The notes: generated from the sequence alone by a model not told the origin. A stretch of DNA of 64,000 nucleotides from an uncultured Oscillospiraceae bacterium (GCA_934589145.1 CAKTNW010000001.1:100048-164047); one strand, 5' to 3'. Numbered from the stretch's first letter, positions 1 to 7,750 are shown. Made by a program: numbers and translations.

Positions 1-694
1 GTGGCACGAGCTGCGGCGCATCGACGTGCCGCCGGTACACATCCACATTCAGGCCGACATCCCTGTGTGCCGTGGCCTGGGCTCCTCGGCGGCGCTGATC
101 GCCGCCGGCGCCATGGCGGCCAACGTGATGGCAGGCAAGCCCTTTGACCGGCGGCAGCTTCTGTCCCTGACCACGGAGATCGAGGGCCACCCCGACAATC
201 TGGCCCCGGCACTGCTGGGCGGTCTGACCGCCTCTATGCTGCTGGGCGGCCAGGTGTACACGGTGGAGTATCTGCCCCACCCGGAGCTGCGGTTCGTGGC
301 CCTGTCGCCGGACTTTCCTCTCAGCACCCACGAGGCACGGCGGGTGCTGCCCTCCATGGTGGCCCATAGCGATGCTGTCCGCAACGCGGGCTTTCTGGCG
401 GTGCTGCTGCGGGCGATCGAGCAGGGCGACGAGGCGCTGATCGCCGCGTCCTTACAGGATCGGCTGCACCAGCCCTACCGCCGCCGCCTGATCCCGGAGT
501 ATGACAGGATCGAGGCGCTGGCCCATCAGAACGGCTGCCAGGCCGTGTGCATCAGCGGCGCTGGCCCCACCATCCTGTGTATCACCCGCGACCCGGCCTT
601 TGCCGCCCGGATGGAGCGGGCAGTGGCGCCCTTGGAGCACCACTGGCAGGTGCGGGATCTCCCCGTGGACTATCACGGCACCATCAAGATCTGA
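1..694 (+). CDS. thrB: Homoserine kinase, 5' end cut by the window edge
   Basis: Open from the left edge (frame of base 2) to a TGA at 692-694, so the true start lies outside the window; the GTG at 26 is internal. It would phosphorylate homoserine in threonine synthesis. The GHMP-kinase ATP loop is seen as PVCRGLGSSAA near the start, followed by EGHPDNLAPALLGG and a C-terminal ISGAGPT loop, all typical of ThrB. Homoserine dehydrogenase, the preceding pathway step, lies at 40167-41306; it would be only a few kilobases away without the inserted element. A strong terminator follows at 697-728. Family assignment is confident; the N-terminus cannot be judged. Confidence 0.9.
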   Translation, partial: WHELRRIDVPPVHIHIQADIPVCRGLGSSAALIAAGAMAANVMAGKPFDRRQLLSLTTEIEGHPDNLAPALLGGLTASMLLGGQVYTVEYLPHPELRFVALSPDFPLSTHEARRVLPSMVAHSDAVRNAGFLAVLLRAIEQGDEALIAASLQDRLHQPYRRRLIPEYDRIEALAHQNGCQAVCISGAGPTILCITRDPAFAARMERAVAPLEHHWQVRDLPVDYHGTIKI

Positions 695-696
695 TG

Positions 697-728
697 AAAA
701 TGCCGGAGGCTGTGCCTCCGGCATTTTT
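697..728 (+). terminator. Rho-independent terminator after thrB
   Basis: A ten-pair GC-rich stem, tgccggaggc / gcctccggca, closes a three-base loop and is followed by five T. It sits three bases after the thrB stop codon. Confidence 0.9.
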
Positions 729-742
729 CGAGCAAAAAGCGA

Positions 743-771
743 TTGCAATCCGGATTTCCCCGTGATATGAT
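743..771 (+). promoter_or_regulatory. Sigma-A promoter of the permease gene
   Basis: TTGCAA at 743-748 and TATGAT at 766-771 are separated by 17 bases. The site lies between the thrB terminator and the next gene. Confidence 0.7.
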
Positions 772-813
772 GACGGAGAAAAAGGGAAAAACTGTCGAAA
801 AGAGGTGAGATGC

Positions 814-1752
814 TTGCAGGCGTTATCTATCGCGTTTCACGCTATCGTACCCCTATTTCTGATCATCGCCGTGGGCTTCGGCGTCAAGCGTCTGGGCTGG
901 ATCGGCCCGGAGGACGTGCGGCGCTTCAACAAGGTGTGCTTCTATACCTTTATGCCGGTGATGCTGTTCTATAACATCTATACCTCTGACTTCTCCCATG
1001 CGGTGCGCCTGCCCTATGCCCTGTTCGTGGTGGGCGCGGCGCTGACGATGATCCTGCTGTCCGTTGTCATCACGCTGCTGGTGGAAAAAGCACCGGAGCG
1101 CCGGGGCGTCATGATCCAGGCAGCCTTCCGCAGCAACTTTGTGCTGCTGGGCCTGCCCATCGCCGAGGAGCTGCTGCCAGACGGCAATTTCGGCGTTACC
1201 GCCCTGATGATCGCCATTGTGGTGCCTCTCTACAACATGATGTCGGTGGTGGTGCTGGAATACTTCCGGGGCGGCAAGCCCAAGCTGGGCGAGGTACTGC
1301 TGGCGGTGCTCAAAAATCCGCTGATCATCGCCTCCATCGTGGGCCTGCTGGTGCAGGCACTGCACATTACTCTGCCGGAGGTGCTGGTGTCCTTTGCCGG
1401 AAAGATGAACAGCGCCGCCACACCGCTGATCCTGCTGCTGTTGGGCGCGTCCTTCGAGGCCCGGCAGCTGTCCCGCTATAAGAAGCAGCTGCTGGTGTGC
1501 GTAGGACTGCGGCTGGTGGTGTTTCCCGGCGCGATTTTGGCGCTGGCCGCCACGCTGGGCCTGCGGAATATCGAGTTTGTCACCCTGCTGGCTATGATCG
1601 CCGCGCCTACCGCCGTCAATTCCTTCAATATGGCCCAGCAGCTGGGTGGCGACAGTGAGCTGGCGGGCAGTGCCGTGGTGGTATCCACCGCCGCCTCCTT
1701 CTTTACGCTGTTTGTCTGGATCACCCTGTTCAAGCAGCTGGGCATGTTCTGA
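814..1752 (+). CDS. AEC family transporter (auxin efflux carrier fold)
   Basis: A hydrophobic protein of about 312 residues with eight to ten predicted membrane segments, spread evenly from the N-terminus to the end. Length and layout match the AEC/malate permease family, which exports or imports small organic acids and related solutes; the substrate cannot be read from sequence. Start choice: a GTG at 805 overlaps the best ribosome site (gaggtga, 802-808), so the TTG at 814 with a five-base spacer is preferred, though 805 remains possible. It has its own promoter and is followed 26 bases later by the gamma-carbonic-anhydrase gene, probably in one transcript. Confidence 0.8.
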   Translation: MQALSIAFHAIVPLFLIIAVGFGVKRLGWIGPEDVRRFNKVCFYTFMPVMLFYNIYTSDFSHAVRLPYALFVVGAALTMILLSVVITLLVEKAPERRGVMIQAAFRSNFVLLGLPIAEELLPDGNFGVTALMIAIVVPLYNMMSVVVLEYFRGGKPKLGEVLLAVLKNPLIIASIVGLLVQALHITLPEVLVSFAGKMNSAATPLILLLLGASFEARQLSRYKKQLLVCVGLRLVVFPGAILALAATLGLRNIEFVTLLAMIAAPTAVNSFNMAQQLGGDSELAGSAVVVSTAASFFTLFVWITLFKQLGMF

Positions 1753-1778
1753 TATTACTTATATAAGGAGAGCTTCCT

Positions 1779-2279
1779 ATGAAAACACCGGAAATTCATG
1801 AATCTGTTTTCGTTGCGCCTACCGCCACGGTAGTAGGCAATGTCCGTATCGGCGCTCACAGCAGTGTGTTCTTCGGCGCGGTGATCCGTTCGGAGCTGGA
1901 TGAGATCGTCATCGGCGAGGGCACCAATATTCAGGATAACTGCGTGCTGCATATTGAGCGGGGCATCCCGGTGCATGTGGGCAGCGGCTGCACCATCGGC
2001 CACAGCGCCATCGTCCATAGCTGCACCGTGGGGGACAACACCTTGGTGGGCATGGGCGCCATCATCCTCAACGGCGCGGTGGTGGGCAAAAACTGCATCA
2101 TCGGCGCGGGCGCGCTGATCCCTCAGAACGCCGTGATCCCCGACGGCTCTCTGGTGATCGGTATGCCCGGCAAAGTGCGCCGGAGCGTCACCGAGGAGGA
2201 GATCGCCACCAACCGGGCCAGCGCGCAAATGTACATGGAGGAAGCGGCGGAGTACAAGGAACAATTTGACCGGAAATAA
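1779..2279 (+). CDS. Gamma carbonic anhydrase family protein (YrdA/PaaY type)
   Basis: 166 residues made mainly of left-handed beta-helix hexapeptide turns, such as VVGNVRIGAHSSVFFGAVIR and IGEGTNIQDNCVLH. This layout is the YrdA/CaiE/PaaY group of trimeric metal-binding hexapeptide proteins. Histidines expected for the zinc site are present at VLHIE and IGHSAIVHSC. The cellular role of this group is often unproven, so carbonic anhydrase activity is a family-level inference. A good ribosome site (aaggag) precedes the ATG, and a terminator follows the stop directly. Confidence 0.88.
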   Translation: MKTPEIHESVFVAPTATVVGNVRIGAHSSVFFGAVIRSELDEIVIGEGTNIQDNCVLHIERGIPVHVGSGCTIGHSAIVHSCTVGDNTLVGMGAIILNGAVVGKNCIIGAGALIPQNAVIPDGSLVIGMPGKVRRSVTEEEIATNRASAQMYMEEAAEYKEQFDRK

Positions 2280-2282
2280 GAC

Positions 2283-2319
2283 AAAGCACCGCTGGGCAAT
2301 GGCCCAGCGGTGCTTTTTT
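2283..2319 (+). terminator. Rho-independent terminator
   Basis: Stem aagcaccgctgggc / gcccagcggtgctt with a short loop and a following T run, immediately after the hexapeptide protein gene. Confidence 0.92.
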
Positions 2320-2419
2320 CAAAAAAGCGGCATGCTGCCAAAAACTGCCTGTGCATAGAACCGCATTCACGGCAGATACTATCCATGAAAAATCTGCTTT
2401 GACTGGAGGAAATTTATAT

Positions 2420-2602
2420 ATGAAAGCAACCGGAATCGTCCGGCGCATCGACGATCTGGGCCGCGTGGTGATCCCAAAGGAGATTCGCCGCACCATGCGT
2501 ATCCGTGAAGGCGACCCGTTACAGATGACATTGTCACCGTGGGAAAAATTCTGCTTCGCCATGCTGGATCTGTCAAAAAGATGGGGACTGGATTGTACAT
2601 AG
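2420..2602 (+). pseudogene. spoVT: spoVT 5' part, interrupted by the element
   Basis: The ATG at 2420 has a strong ribosome site (ctggaggaaat). Residues 1-30 are a textbook SpoVT/AbrB-type start, including KATGIVRRIDDLGRVVIPKE and RRTMRIREGDPL. After residue 34 the sequence leaves the family and ends at a TAG at 2600-2602, giving a 60-residue product. The last strands of the AbrB swapped-hairpin fold and the whole C-terminal sensor domain are missing; they lie at 39568-40017. Joining the two halves at the shared 11-bp core gives a 179-residue protein, the usual SpoVT length. SpoVT is a forespore transcription regulator in Bacillus; the present product probably cannot fold or dimerise normally. 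Residues 31-60 are encoded by element DNA. Confidence 0.88.
2510..2520 (+). other. attL core, 11-bp direct repeat
   Basis: ggcgacccgtt, identical to 39568-39578. It covers codons 31-33 and part of 34 of spoVT. A symmetric arm, gatgacattgtcac at 2524-2537, lies on the element side. Confidence 0.88.
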
Positions 2603-2668
2603 TGACGGAGAATAAGGGCGAGAGCGTGGGGATACGGGAGGGGTGAGATGGCGGAAAATTACTGAGCG

Positions 2669-2709
2669 ACACAAGGAGGCTTGACGCAGCACGTCAAGTC
2701 TCCTTGTGT
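2669..2709. terminator. 18-bp stem hairpin at the left end of the element
   Basis: acacaaggaggcttgacg (2669-2686) pairs with cgtcaagtctccttgtgt (2692-2709) with one G-T mismatch and a five-base loop. It abuts the stop codon of the next gene on the minus strand and also lies downstream of the interrupted spoVT. The T tract is weak, but the stem should stop or insulate transcription between host and element. Confidence 0.65.
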
Positions 2710-3249
2710 TTATTTCAATAAATCCGCCAGATACCCTTCGTCTTTTTTATGAGCACCGTGTGTTTGTTTGTATTTTTTGATGACATCAACGAGCGTATCG
2801 ATGTCCGAGCCGAAATAGTCCCAGTAGAACTGTGTGCTGTTATCATAGCGTTTGCGGTTATAGACTACATTTGCTTTGCAGAAAGCCTTTGCGTCTGTGT
2901 GGTTCTTTCCGGCCTTGACCTTCTCAAACTCAGCATCCTTTCCCTCCGCAATTAGGAGGAGCATTTCAAGTTCCGGCTTTGTACAGAACTTTCTGATTCC
3001 TTTAATTCGGTCTCGATAGTCGGCGGGAACAGAAAGCTTGTCTGTCAGCGTATCGCCAATGCGGTATACCTCAAAATCTCCGGTATAGATGTTCAAGTTT
3101 GTCTTGATGATTGGGGAGGTAAGCTGACGGGCATGGTACACATTCAAGACAACCAAATCATCTCTTGAAAACTTCAGGCGTCCCGCATCCAGCAGCATCT
3201 CCACAACAGCCTTTTCATTGGGGCCTTCACACATGACAAGGATCTTCAC
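2710..3249 (-). CDS. RloB/TOPRIM-like putative defence effector
   Basis: 179 residues. The N-terminus MKILVMCEGPNEKAVVEML resembles the first motif of TOPRIM-type nucleases, where a glutamate follows a hydrophobic strand, and a later acidic pair (GDFEVYRIGD) could be the metal-binding part. The gene overlaps the upstream ATPase gene by four bases (ATGA type), so the two are translationally coupled. An AAA/ABC-type ATPase coupled to a small TOPRIM- or RloB-like protein is the layout of AbiL, PARIS and related phage-defence systems. The exact family is not certain; a hypothetical protein of another nuclease fold is possible. Confidence 0.55.
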   Translation of the reverse strand: MKILVMCEGPNEKAVVEMLLDAGRLKFSRDDLVVLNVYHARQLTSPIIKTNLNIYTGDFEVYRIGDTLTDKLSVPADYRDRIKGIRKFCTKPELEMLLLIAEGKDAEFEKVKAGKNHTDAKAFCKANVVYNRKRYDNSTQFYWDYFGSDIDTLVDVIKKYKQTHGAHKKDEGYLADLLK

Positions 3250-4376
3250 GTGTGCATCAGCTCCTTCTTCAGCCTCATCAAATCTTCGTAGTTGACGGAA
3301 GTCTGGAAGGCATTGTTGTAGAATTGCTTGCTTTTCAGCAGCTCAGGGCGAAGATCGTAAGCGTCATACATATTGCTCAACGATACTTTTCCGTTCGCTT
3401 TGGAAATCCAGATGTTGTCCTGCCGATTGAACAAGTCCAGAACCTCACAGTAGTGCGTCGTGAAAATCAGAGTGGCATTGTGGCGATTGACTGACTTGTC
3501 CTTGTAGAGACTAAGCATATTCTCAACCAAGGTTTTGTGAAAGTGGTTCTCAACCTCATCGATAATCAAATCGAACCCATACAAGAGAGAGGCTGCAACA
3601 AAGGTGTAGAGAAGCATGCCTTTAGTCGTACCGCTGGAAAGGAAGTAAAGCAGCTCTTTGTCGGACATGATTTGTTCTTTGGACTGATTACCTTCGAATT
3701 TCAAACGGAAGTTGTGCTCATCCTTCATAGAAATCTCGCGGATATTCTCGTCGAAAATCCGGAGGATATGTGAAAGCATAGAGGGATCGATTTTATACTT
3801 TTTGAGTGCCTTGAACATCAACTGATAGGTATCGGCCCCCTCTCCATCGCTGTCAAAATAGACTGCTCGGGTCTCTTTTTTCTGAAGGACAAAGAAGACA
3901 ATGGAGGTATCCTCTGGAAGAGCGCCAATGTTGGATACCGGTTCAAAATCGTCATCCGCATAGATGCTCTTGATTTTGGATTTGTAGTACTTCTTTTTCT
4001 CAAGCTTTTGATTCACAAAGCTCGCTTTGTTATTGAGCGTTGTGCTGGCAGCAAGTTCAGTGCGGTATCTGTAGATAAAGCCCTCGTGATAGAAGATAAG
4101 CTCCAACTTGATGCCGTCATAGGGATAATGCTTGTTCTCCAAGCAGAAATCACCGAGAATGGAATAGCAGCAATCAAGCAGATCAACTGCGGTTGTCTTA
4201 CCGGAAGCATTCTTGCCAACGAGGCCAACCGTGTTAAATACATAAAGCTCATCGGCAATAGCCTGTAGCTCGTACTCTTTATCTTCAGATGTTTTTTTGG
4301 ATTTTGCAATAAAGTCAATGGTGAAGTTATCGCAGCAATTCTTAAAATTGCTTGCGACTACTCGAAGAAGTTTCAT
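3246..4376 (-). CDS. AAA family ATPase of a putative defence pair
   Basis: 376 residues from the ATG at 4376, which has a GGAGGTG ribosome site seven bases upstream; a longer reading from 4394 would place that site inside the gene. The protein starts MKLLRVVASNFKN, like SMC/RecF-type ATPases. It has a Walker A loop (GKNASGKTT), a signature-like SSGT motif around two thirds of the length, and a Walker B with glutamate (LIIDEVENHFHK). This is the AAA_15/OLD-type ATPase fold. Together with the coupled RloB-like gene it suggests an abortive-infection type defence module. GC content is well below that of the flanking host DNA, consistent with acquisition as cargo. Confidence 0.8.
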   Translation of the reverse strand: MKLLRVVASNFKNCCDNFTIDFIAKSKKTSEDKEYELQAIADELYVFNTVGLVGKNASGKTTAVDLLDCCYSILGDFCLENKHYPYDGIKLELIFYHEGFIYRYRTELAASTTLNNKASFVNQKLEKKKYYKSKIKSIYADDDFEPVSNIGALPEDTSIVFFVLQKKETRAVYFDSDGEGADTYQLMFKALKKYKIDPSMLSHILRIFDENIREISMKDEHNFRLKFEGNQSKEQIMSDKELLYFLSSGTTKGMLLYTFVAASLLYGFDLIIDEVENHFHKTLVENMLSLYKDKSVNRHNATLIFTTHYCEVLDLFNRQDNIWISKANGKVSLSNMYDAYDLRPELLKSKQFYNNAFQTSVNYEDLMRLKKELMHT

Positions 4377-4396
4377 GTTCAAACACCTCCACAAAT

Positions 4397-4425
4397 AGTA
4401 TAACCTATAAATCCGAAATAAACAA
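4397..4425 (-). promoter_or_regulatory. Sigma-A promoter of the ATPase/effector pair
   Basis: On the minus strand, TTGTTT (4420-4425) and TATACT (4397-4402) are separated by 17 bases, about 20 bases before the ATPase start codon. Confidence 0.75.
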
Positions 4426-4565
4426 GCTTTTTGTTTTAATCATTATGAAATGATGAAAATTTCAAAATTGAACATGGACATCGCGTCTTTAGTATATGTT
4501 TCGGCATCTCAAAATTGATGAATAACCCGCAGTATTCGCTAGAACTTGGTTCCTCGGAACAAGAT

Positions 4566-4652
4566 AAGGTACAAGTCAGGGCCCAAGTTAGGGTACAAGT
4601 CGCGGGGCAGGTCACGGTGCAAGTCACGGTGCAGGTTGCAGTACAAGTCGAT
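4566..4652 (+). repeat. Imperfect 12-bp tandem repeat, about seven units
   Basis: Units such as gtacaagtcagg, gtacaagtcgcg, gtgcaagtcacg and gtacaagtcgat repeat every 12 bases. In one frame they encode a run of Q-V dipeptides (VQVRAQVRVQV, VTVQVTVQV). Similar QVT/QVQ linkers occur near the C-terminus of AlbA_2/RecG-like transcription regulators, so this may be the remnant of such a gene; no intact gene encloses it. Confidence 0.7.
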
Positions 4653-4730
4653 GCGTCAGGTCGTGTATGCAGCAGATTCATGCGTAATAATTTGTAAGCT
4701 GTCCGATTCCGAAACACGCAAGCCGTTTCC

Positions 4731-4760
4731 TTGCGGAGCGGGACAACCGTGTGCTATACT
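4731..4760 (+). promoter_or_regulatory. Sigma-A promoter of the orphan gene
   Basis: TTGCGG at 4731-4736 and TATACT at 4755-4760 with an 18-base spacer, 31 bases before the start codon. Confidence 0.65.
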
Positions 4761-4791
4761 GAAACAAAGCAAACGCAAAGGAGACGCTGTC

Positions 4792-5415
4792 ATGAACGCA
4801 CGCGATTTCTATTCTGCATTTGTCCGCATAGCAAAGGAAGGCTCGCTGGTGACCAAAGAGATGCTTCCGTCCTTTCCGGAATCATGGGGAACGGCAACCT
4901 TCCTCGACCTATATCGGAACAATGAACCGGCGTATACGGAGTTGGTCAACAAGTATATCGTCCACAAGATCATCGAAGATGCCGGAATGACACCGCAGCA
5001 TGAATATTTTCGCATTGATACGGTCGGCTGGATAACCCGGTATCAGAAGATGGAACAGGAAGCACACGAGTTAAAACTGAGTGCTCACTTGTGGGATTTG
5101 GAGATCGCCGTTGAACACGAAAATTCCAAGCAGGACTGGACAGACGAGGTCATCAAGTTGATTCACGTCAAGTGCCCGCTCAAGGTAGTCATCAGCTATA
5201 GCTGCTGCGATGAACGTGATACGACCGAGTGGAAGAAGCTCGATTTCATTGCCCGCTGGATGCAGGAGGTCAAGGCTTTTGCGAAGGGCAGCGACGAAGA
5301 ATACCTGCTCATCTTCGGGAACTGCTTCAACTCAAAAACGAAAGCCGACTACGACACCTTTGATTATCGTGGGTACCTGTACAACCGCCAGACACGGCGC
5401 TTCAACAGAATATAG
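4792..5415 (+). CDS. Hypothetical protein, possible nuclease-like fold
   Basis: 207 residues from the ATG at 4792, which follows an AAAGGAG site; the longer frame upstream runs through the tandem repeat and is unlikely to be translated. No firm family is recognised. The middle has acidic and basic residues on predicted strands (WDLEIAVEHENSKQDW, then LKVVISYS), which is reminiscent of PD-(D/E)XK restriction-type folds, but this is only a resemblance. It is a single-gene unit with its own promoter and terminator, located between the putative defence pair and the regulatory block. A role in defence is inferred from position only. Confidence 0.7.
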   Translation: MNARDFYSAFVRIAKEGSLVTKEMLPSFPESWGTATFLDLYRNNEPAYTELVNKYIVHKIIEDAGMTPQHEYFRIDTVGWITRYQKMEQEAHELKLSAHLWDLEIAVEHENSKQDWTDEVIKLIHVKCPLKVVISYSCCDERDTTEWKKLDFIARWMQEVKAFAKGSDEEYLLIFGNCFNSKTKADYDTFDYRGYLYNRQTRRFNRI

Positions 5416-5439
5416 GCAACACAAAAGGATACAGAAAAA

Positions 5440-5475
5440 GCGCGGGATGATTCTTAGATAGAACCATCCCGTGCT
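5440..5475. terminator. Hairpin terminator, repeated near 35.78 kb
   Basis: gcgcgggatg pairs with catcccgtgc around a loop attcttagatagaac. A close relative lies in reverse orientation at 35756-35795, sharing the stem and much of the loop (gggatgattc followed by taga or taga-like bases). Confidence 0.7.
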
Positions 5476-5988
5476 TTGCTATATTGAGTTTTCTCCCCGC
5501 TCCCAATCTCGTCCCCGCCGCGGCGGGCTGCGGGAATGCAGAAGAAAGCACCTTTCCGTCTTCTGCATTTCCGCCCAAAAGGAAGTCTGTGCCACGCGTC
5601 TGCGCAGGCTTCCTTTTGCATTTTCTGAGCGGGCATTGCAAGCTGCATTTTGCAGTTTGTATATGCATCTGCAAGGAAAATGAGGGATTTCAAAGGGAGT
5701 ATCCCTTTGACGCGGGGTTTCCAATAGGGGCGCGAGCCGCCCTGTTGGCACACGATTTTGCTCCGCAAAGTCTAGTGTGTTATACCTTTGCTTCCGGCTG
5801 ACGCGGGAAAGGGGTTGGCGGCGTACTCTGCGACATGGCAGAGTGTGGTGGCAAACGCTTTTTCGCGGCAGTAGGACAGGCGGATTTTGTGACGGGGGTT
5901 ACGGCACAACGCAGGATTTTTGAGAAGCAAAATCCGACTGGCCGGAAAAGGAAGCGGAGGTATATAAAGTCCGCCGCAGCGACACGCA
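5476..5988. other. Non-coding, hairpin-rich stretch of about 510 bp
   Basis: No convincing gene is seen; the short frames lack ribosome sites and overlap each other. Three small inverted repeats stand out: aaaggga/tccctt around 5693-5709, actctgc/gcagagt at 5825-5843, and ggatttt/aaaatcc around 5914-5935. The stretch lies downstream of the sigma-factor gene and could hold a transfer or replication origin of the element, but no nick motif can be named. Confidence 0.35.
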
Positions 5989-6651
5989 CTAAAACCACCA
6001 CGGCAACTCCAGCCAGAGGTTGTCCATCGCCTCGCCTTCCAACTTTTTTGCCCGGCTTTCACTCAGGTTGAAATGAATCGCTGTGCCAATCAGGGTATGC
6101 CCAATATCATCCGTAAAGCCATAGCGGTACAGAAGATATGTCTGCTCCCGTTCGGAGATTTGCCTAAAGCCTTCATACAACTCCCGCAAGGTTTCTCTTT
6201 CCTCATAAACCTGTTCCGGAGATTTTGCGGTGATGTCTGCAACAGCTTCAATGCGCAGCAGCCGTTCCTCGCCGGGGAGAACTTCATCCAGCCGGACTTT
6301 TTGAAGCCCCAGCCCGTTTTGGGGATCGACCATTCGCTGCTCATACCGGGAAAAGGAATCCCGAACTAGATCAGTCATGGCATTTCGGATGAATGGAGCG
6401 GCATAGGTCAGGAACTTGACGCCGACGCTCTTATCATAGCTGGGAATTGCCTTCAATAAGCCGATGCTGCCCTCTTGTTCCAAATCACAGATTTCTATAC
6501 TGAGATCGCTTTCCACCAGATTGGATTTCAGAAAAATCTCATTGGCTGTTTTTCGGATGAAGCCCGAATTGTATTCCAGAAGAAGATTGGCGGCATGGGT
6601 ATCCCCCTTCTGAGCCAGAGCGCATAGCTGCTCATTGCTCGGTTTGCTCAT
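5989..6651 (-). CDS. Element-encoded sigma-70 family factor
   Basis: 220 residues. Region 2 is clear: a segment ending DLEQEGSIGLLKAIPSYD, then VGVKFLTYAAPFIRNAM, which matches the core-binding and -10 recognition helices of sigma-70. The C-terminal third (EREQTYLLYRYGF, then LSESRAKKLEGEAM) is like a divergent region 4. Such small sigma factors occur in Clostridia conjugative and mobilizable elements. The gene overlaps the end of the upstream XRE regulator by 20 bases, so they are cotranscribed. It may drive element genes or redirect host transcription; targets cannot be read here. Confidence 0.8.
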   Translation of the reverse strand: MSKPSNEQLCALAQKGDTHAANLLLEYNSGFIRKTANEIFLKSNLVESDLSIEICDLEQEGSIGLLKAIPSYDKSVGVKFLTYAAPFIRNAMTDLVRDSFSRYEQRMVDPQNGLGLQKVRLDEVLPGEERLLRIEAVADITAKSPEQVYEERETLRELYEGFRQISEREQTYLLYRYGFTDDIGHTLIGTAIHFNLSESRAKKLEGEAMDNLWLELPWWF

Positions 6652-7477
6652 CGTCCTTCTCCCGTGATGCGGCGTTATCTAAGGTGGACTGAAAAAGGCC
6701 CGTCAACGCCTGCCCGAATGTTTTCAGAGCATCCGGATCAATACAGTCCATGCCAGCTACACTGCCTATAATCAGATCGGATACTTGCTTCGGCGTAACG
6801 GTCAGGTTTTCCATATCCTGACCCTTCGCAACCTCCGAAAACATTTTTTCAGCCTCTTCGGCTGTCATCGACCGAACTGCGTCAAAGTCATTGCTGATTT
6901 CCTTCTTCACCTCTTTGACCGCCAGCATGAATTGTTTTTCGATAGTGGCAAGATCAGCTTGATAAACGGGCGTTTTCAGACGATTGATTTCATTTGCAGC
7001 TTGTGCGGCGGATTTTGTTTTTGCCGATTTTCGCGTCAGGCTGCTGAGTGTGGTATATAGCTGGTTCTGCGCGGCGTACCCGGCTGCAACCGTGCCATTA
7101 AAGTATTGCTCCAATATGTAGGTCAGTTCAAGAAAACGAGGGCTTTCCAGCAAGTAATTAACGACCTGTGCATTCGCTTTTCCGGTATAGAGGTTTCTCG
7201 TCGCCTGCGCCGACAAGCCCAGTTCGTCGATTTCATAATTCTTTCTGTCCGGAACAGTGGTTACGCCCAGAAGAAAGTCGGTAGATACGTTGAAGGCTTT
7301 GGCGATACGGGTGATGTTCTTGTTGCTGAGCTTATTCGTTTTTCCGCTCAGAAAACGGCTGAGAAGGCTGTCATTGCAGCCGATCTTACGGGCAAGCTCC
7401 GTCTGAGAAACATTATTGCGCTTCATCAAATCGGAAAGCCTCTGCCGGACATTACCGGGCAGAAATACAGTATCCAT
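6632..7477 (-). CDS. XRE-family regulator with a long C-terminal region
   Basis: 281 residues. Residues 8-70 form a Cro/CI helix-turn-helix (RLSDLMKRNNVSQTELARKI, DSLLSRFLSGKT, KNITRIAKAFNVSTDFLLG). The remaining 200 residues are mainly helical with no recognised enzyme motif. Its stop lies inside the sigma-factor gene and its start is three bases from the stop of the upstream HTH gene, forming a three-gene operon. It probably represses or senses a signal for element activation; that is inferred from fold and position. Confidence 0.8.
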   Translation of the reverse strand: MDTVFLPGNVRQRLSDLMKRNNVSQTELARKIGCNDSLLSRFLSGKTNKLSNKNITRIAKAFNVSTDFLLGVTTVPDRKNYEIDELGLSAQATRNLYTGKANAQVVNYLLESPRFLELTYILEQYFNGTVAAGYAAQNQLYTTLSSLTRKSAKTKSAAQAANEINRLKTPVYQADLATIEKQFMLAVKEVKKEISNDFDAVRSMTAEEAEKMFSEVAKGQDMENLTVTPKQVSDLIIGSVAGMDCIDPDALKTFGQALTGLFQSTLDNAASREKDDEQTEQ

Positions 7478-7480
7478 CCG

Positions 7481-7687
7481 TTATATGCCTCCTTCCGTCG
7501 CGCTCTCCTTGATATATTTCCCACTCTTGATTCTGGCATCGGCGGGCTTTTCTGCATCCTCCGGGATGATCCAGCGGCTTCCTGCTCGCTGTGCGCCGGA
7601 AATACGCCCCTGATTGCAGAGAATGCTTACGCGCCGGTGAGAGATACCCCATTTCTCTGCTGCTTCAAAGGTCGATAAAAACTTCAT
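7481..7687 (-). CDS. Excisionase-like helix-turn-helix protein
   Basis: 68 residues from the ATG at 7687, chosen because of the AAAGGACAG site just upstream; earlier in-frame codons run into the promoter. The sequence STFEAAEKWGISHRRVSILC, then GRISGAQRAGSRWIIPEDA, is the MerR/excisionase-type winged helix seen in recombination directionality factors and small element regulators. It is the first gene of the HTH-XRE-sigma operon. It is one candidate for the directionality factor of the recombinase; a purely regulatory role is equally possible. Confidence 0.78.
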   Translation of the reverse strand: MKFLSTFEAAEKWGISHRRVSILCNQGRISGAQRAGSRWIIPEDAEKPADARIKSGKYIKESATEGGI

Positions 7688-7721
7688 ACTGAGCCTGTCC
7701 TTTCTGCCAACATCTGATTTT

Positions 7722-7750
7722 ATTATATTCAATAAGTGGAACAATATCAA
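7722..7750 (-). promoter_or_regulatory. Strong sigma-A promoter of the HTH-XRE-sigma operon
   Basis: Minus-strand TTGATA (7745-7750), a 17-base spacer and a consensus TATAAT (7722-7727). Confidence 0.85.

Noticed and set aside
4515..4697. 60-codon frame across the 12-bp repeats as a gene
   Set aside because: No ribosome site or promoter; protein is mostly the repeat. Kept as a repeat and possible remnant only.
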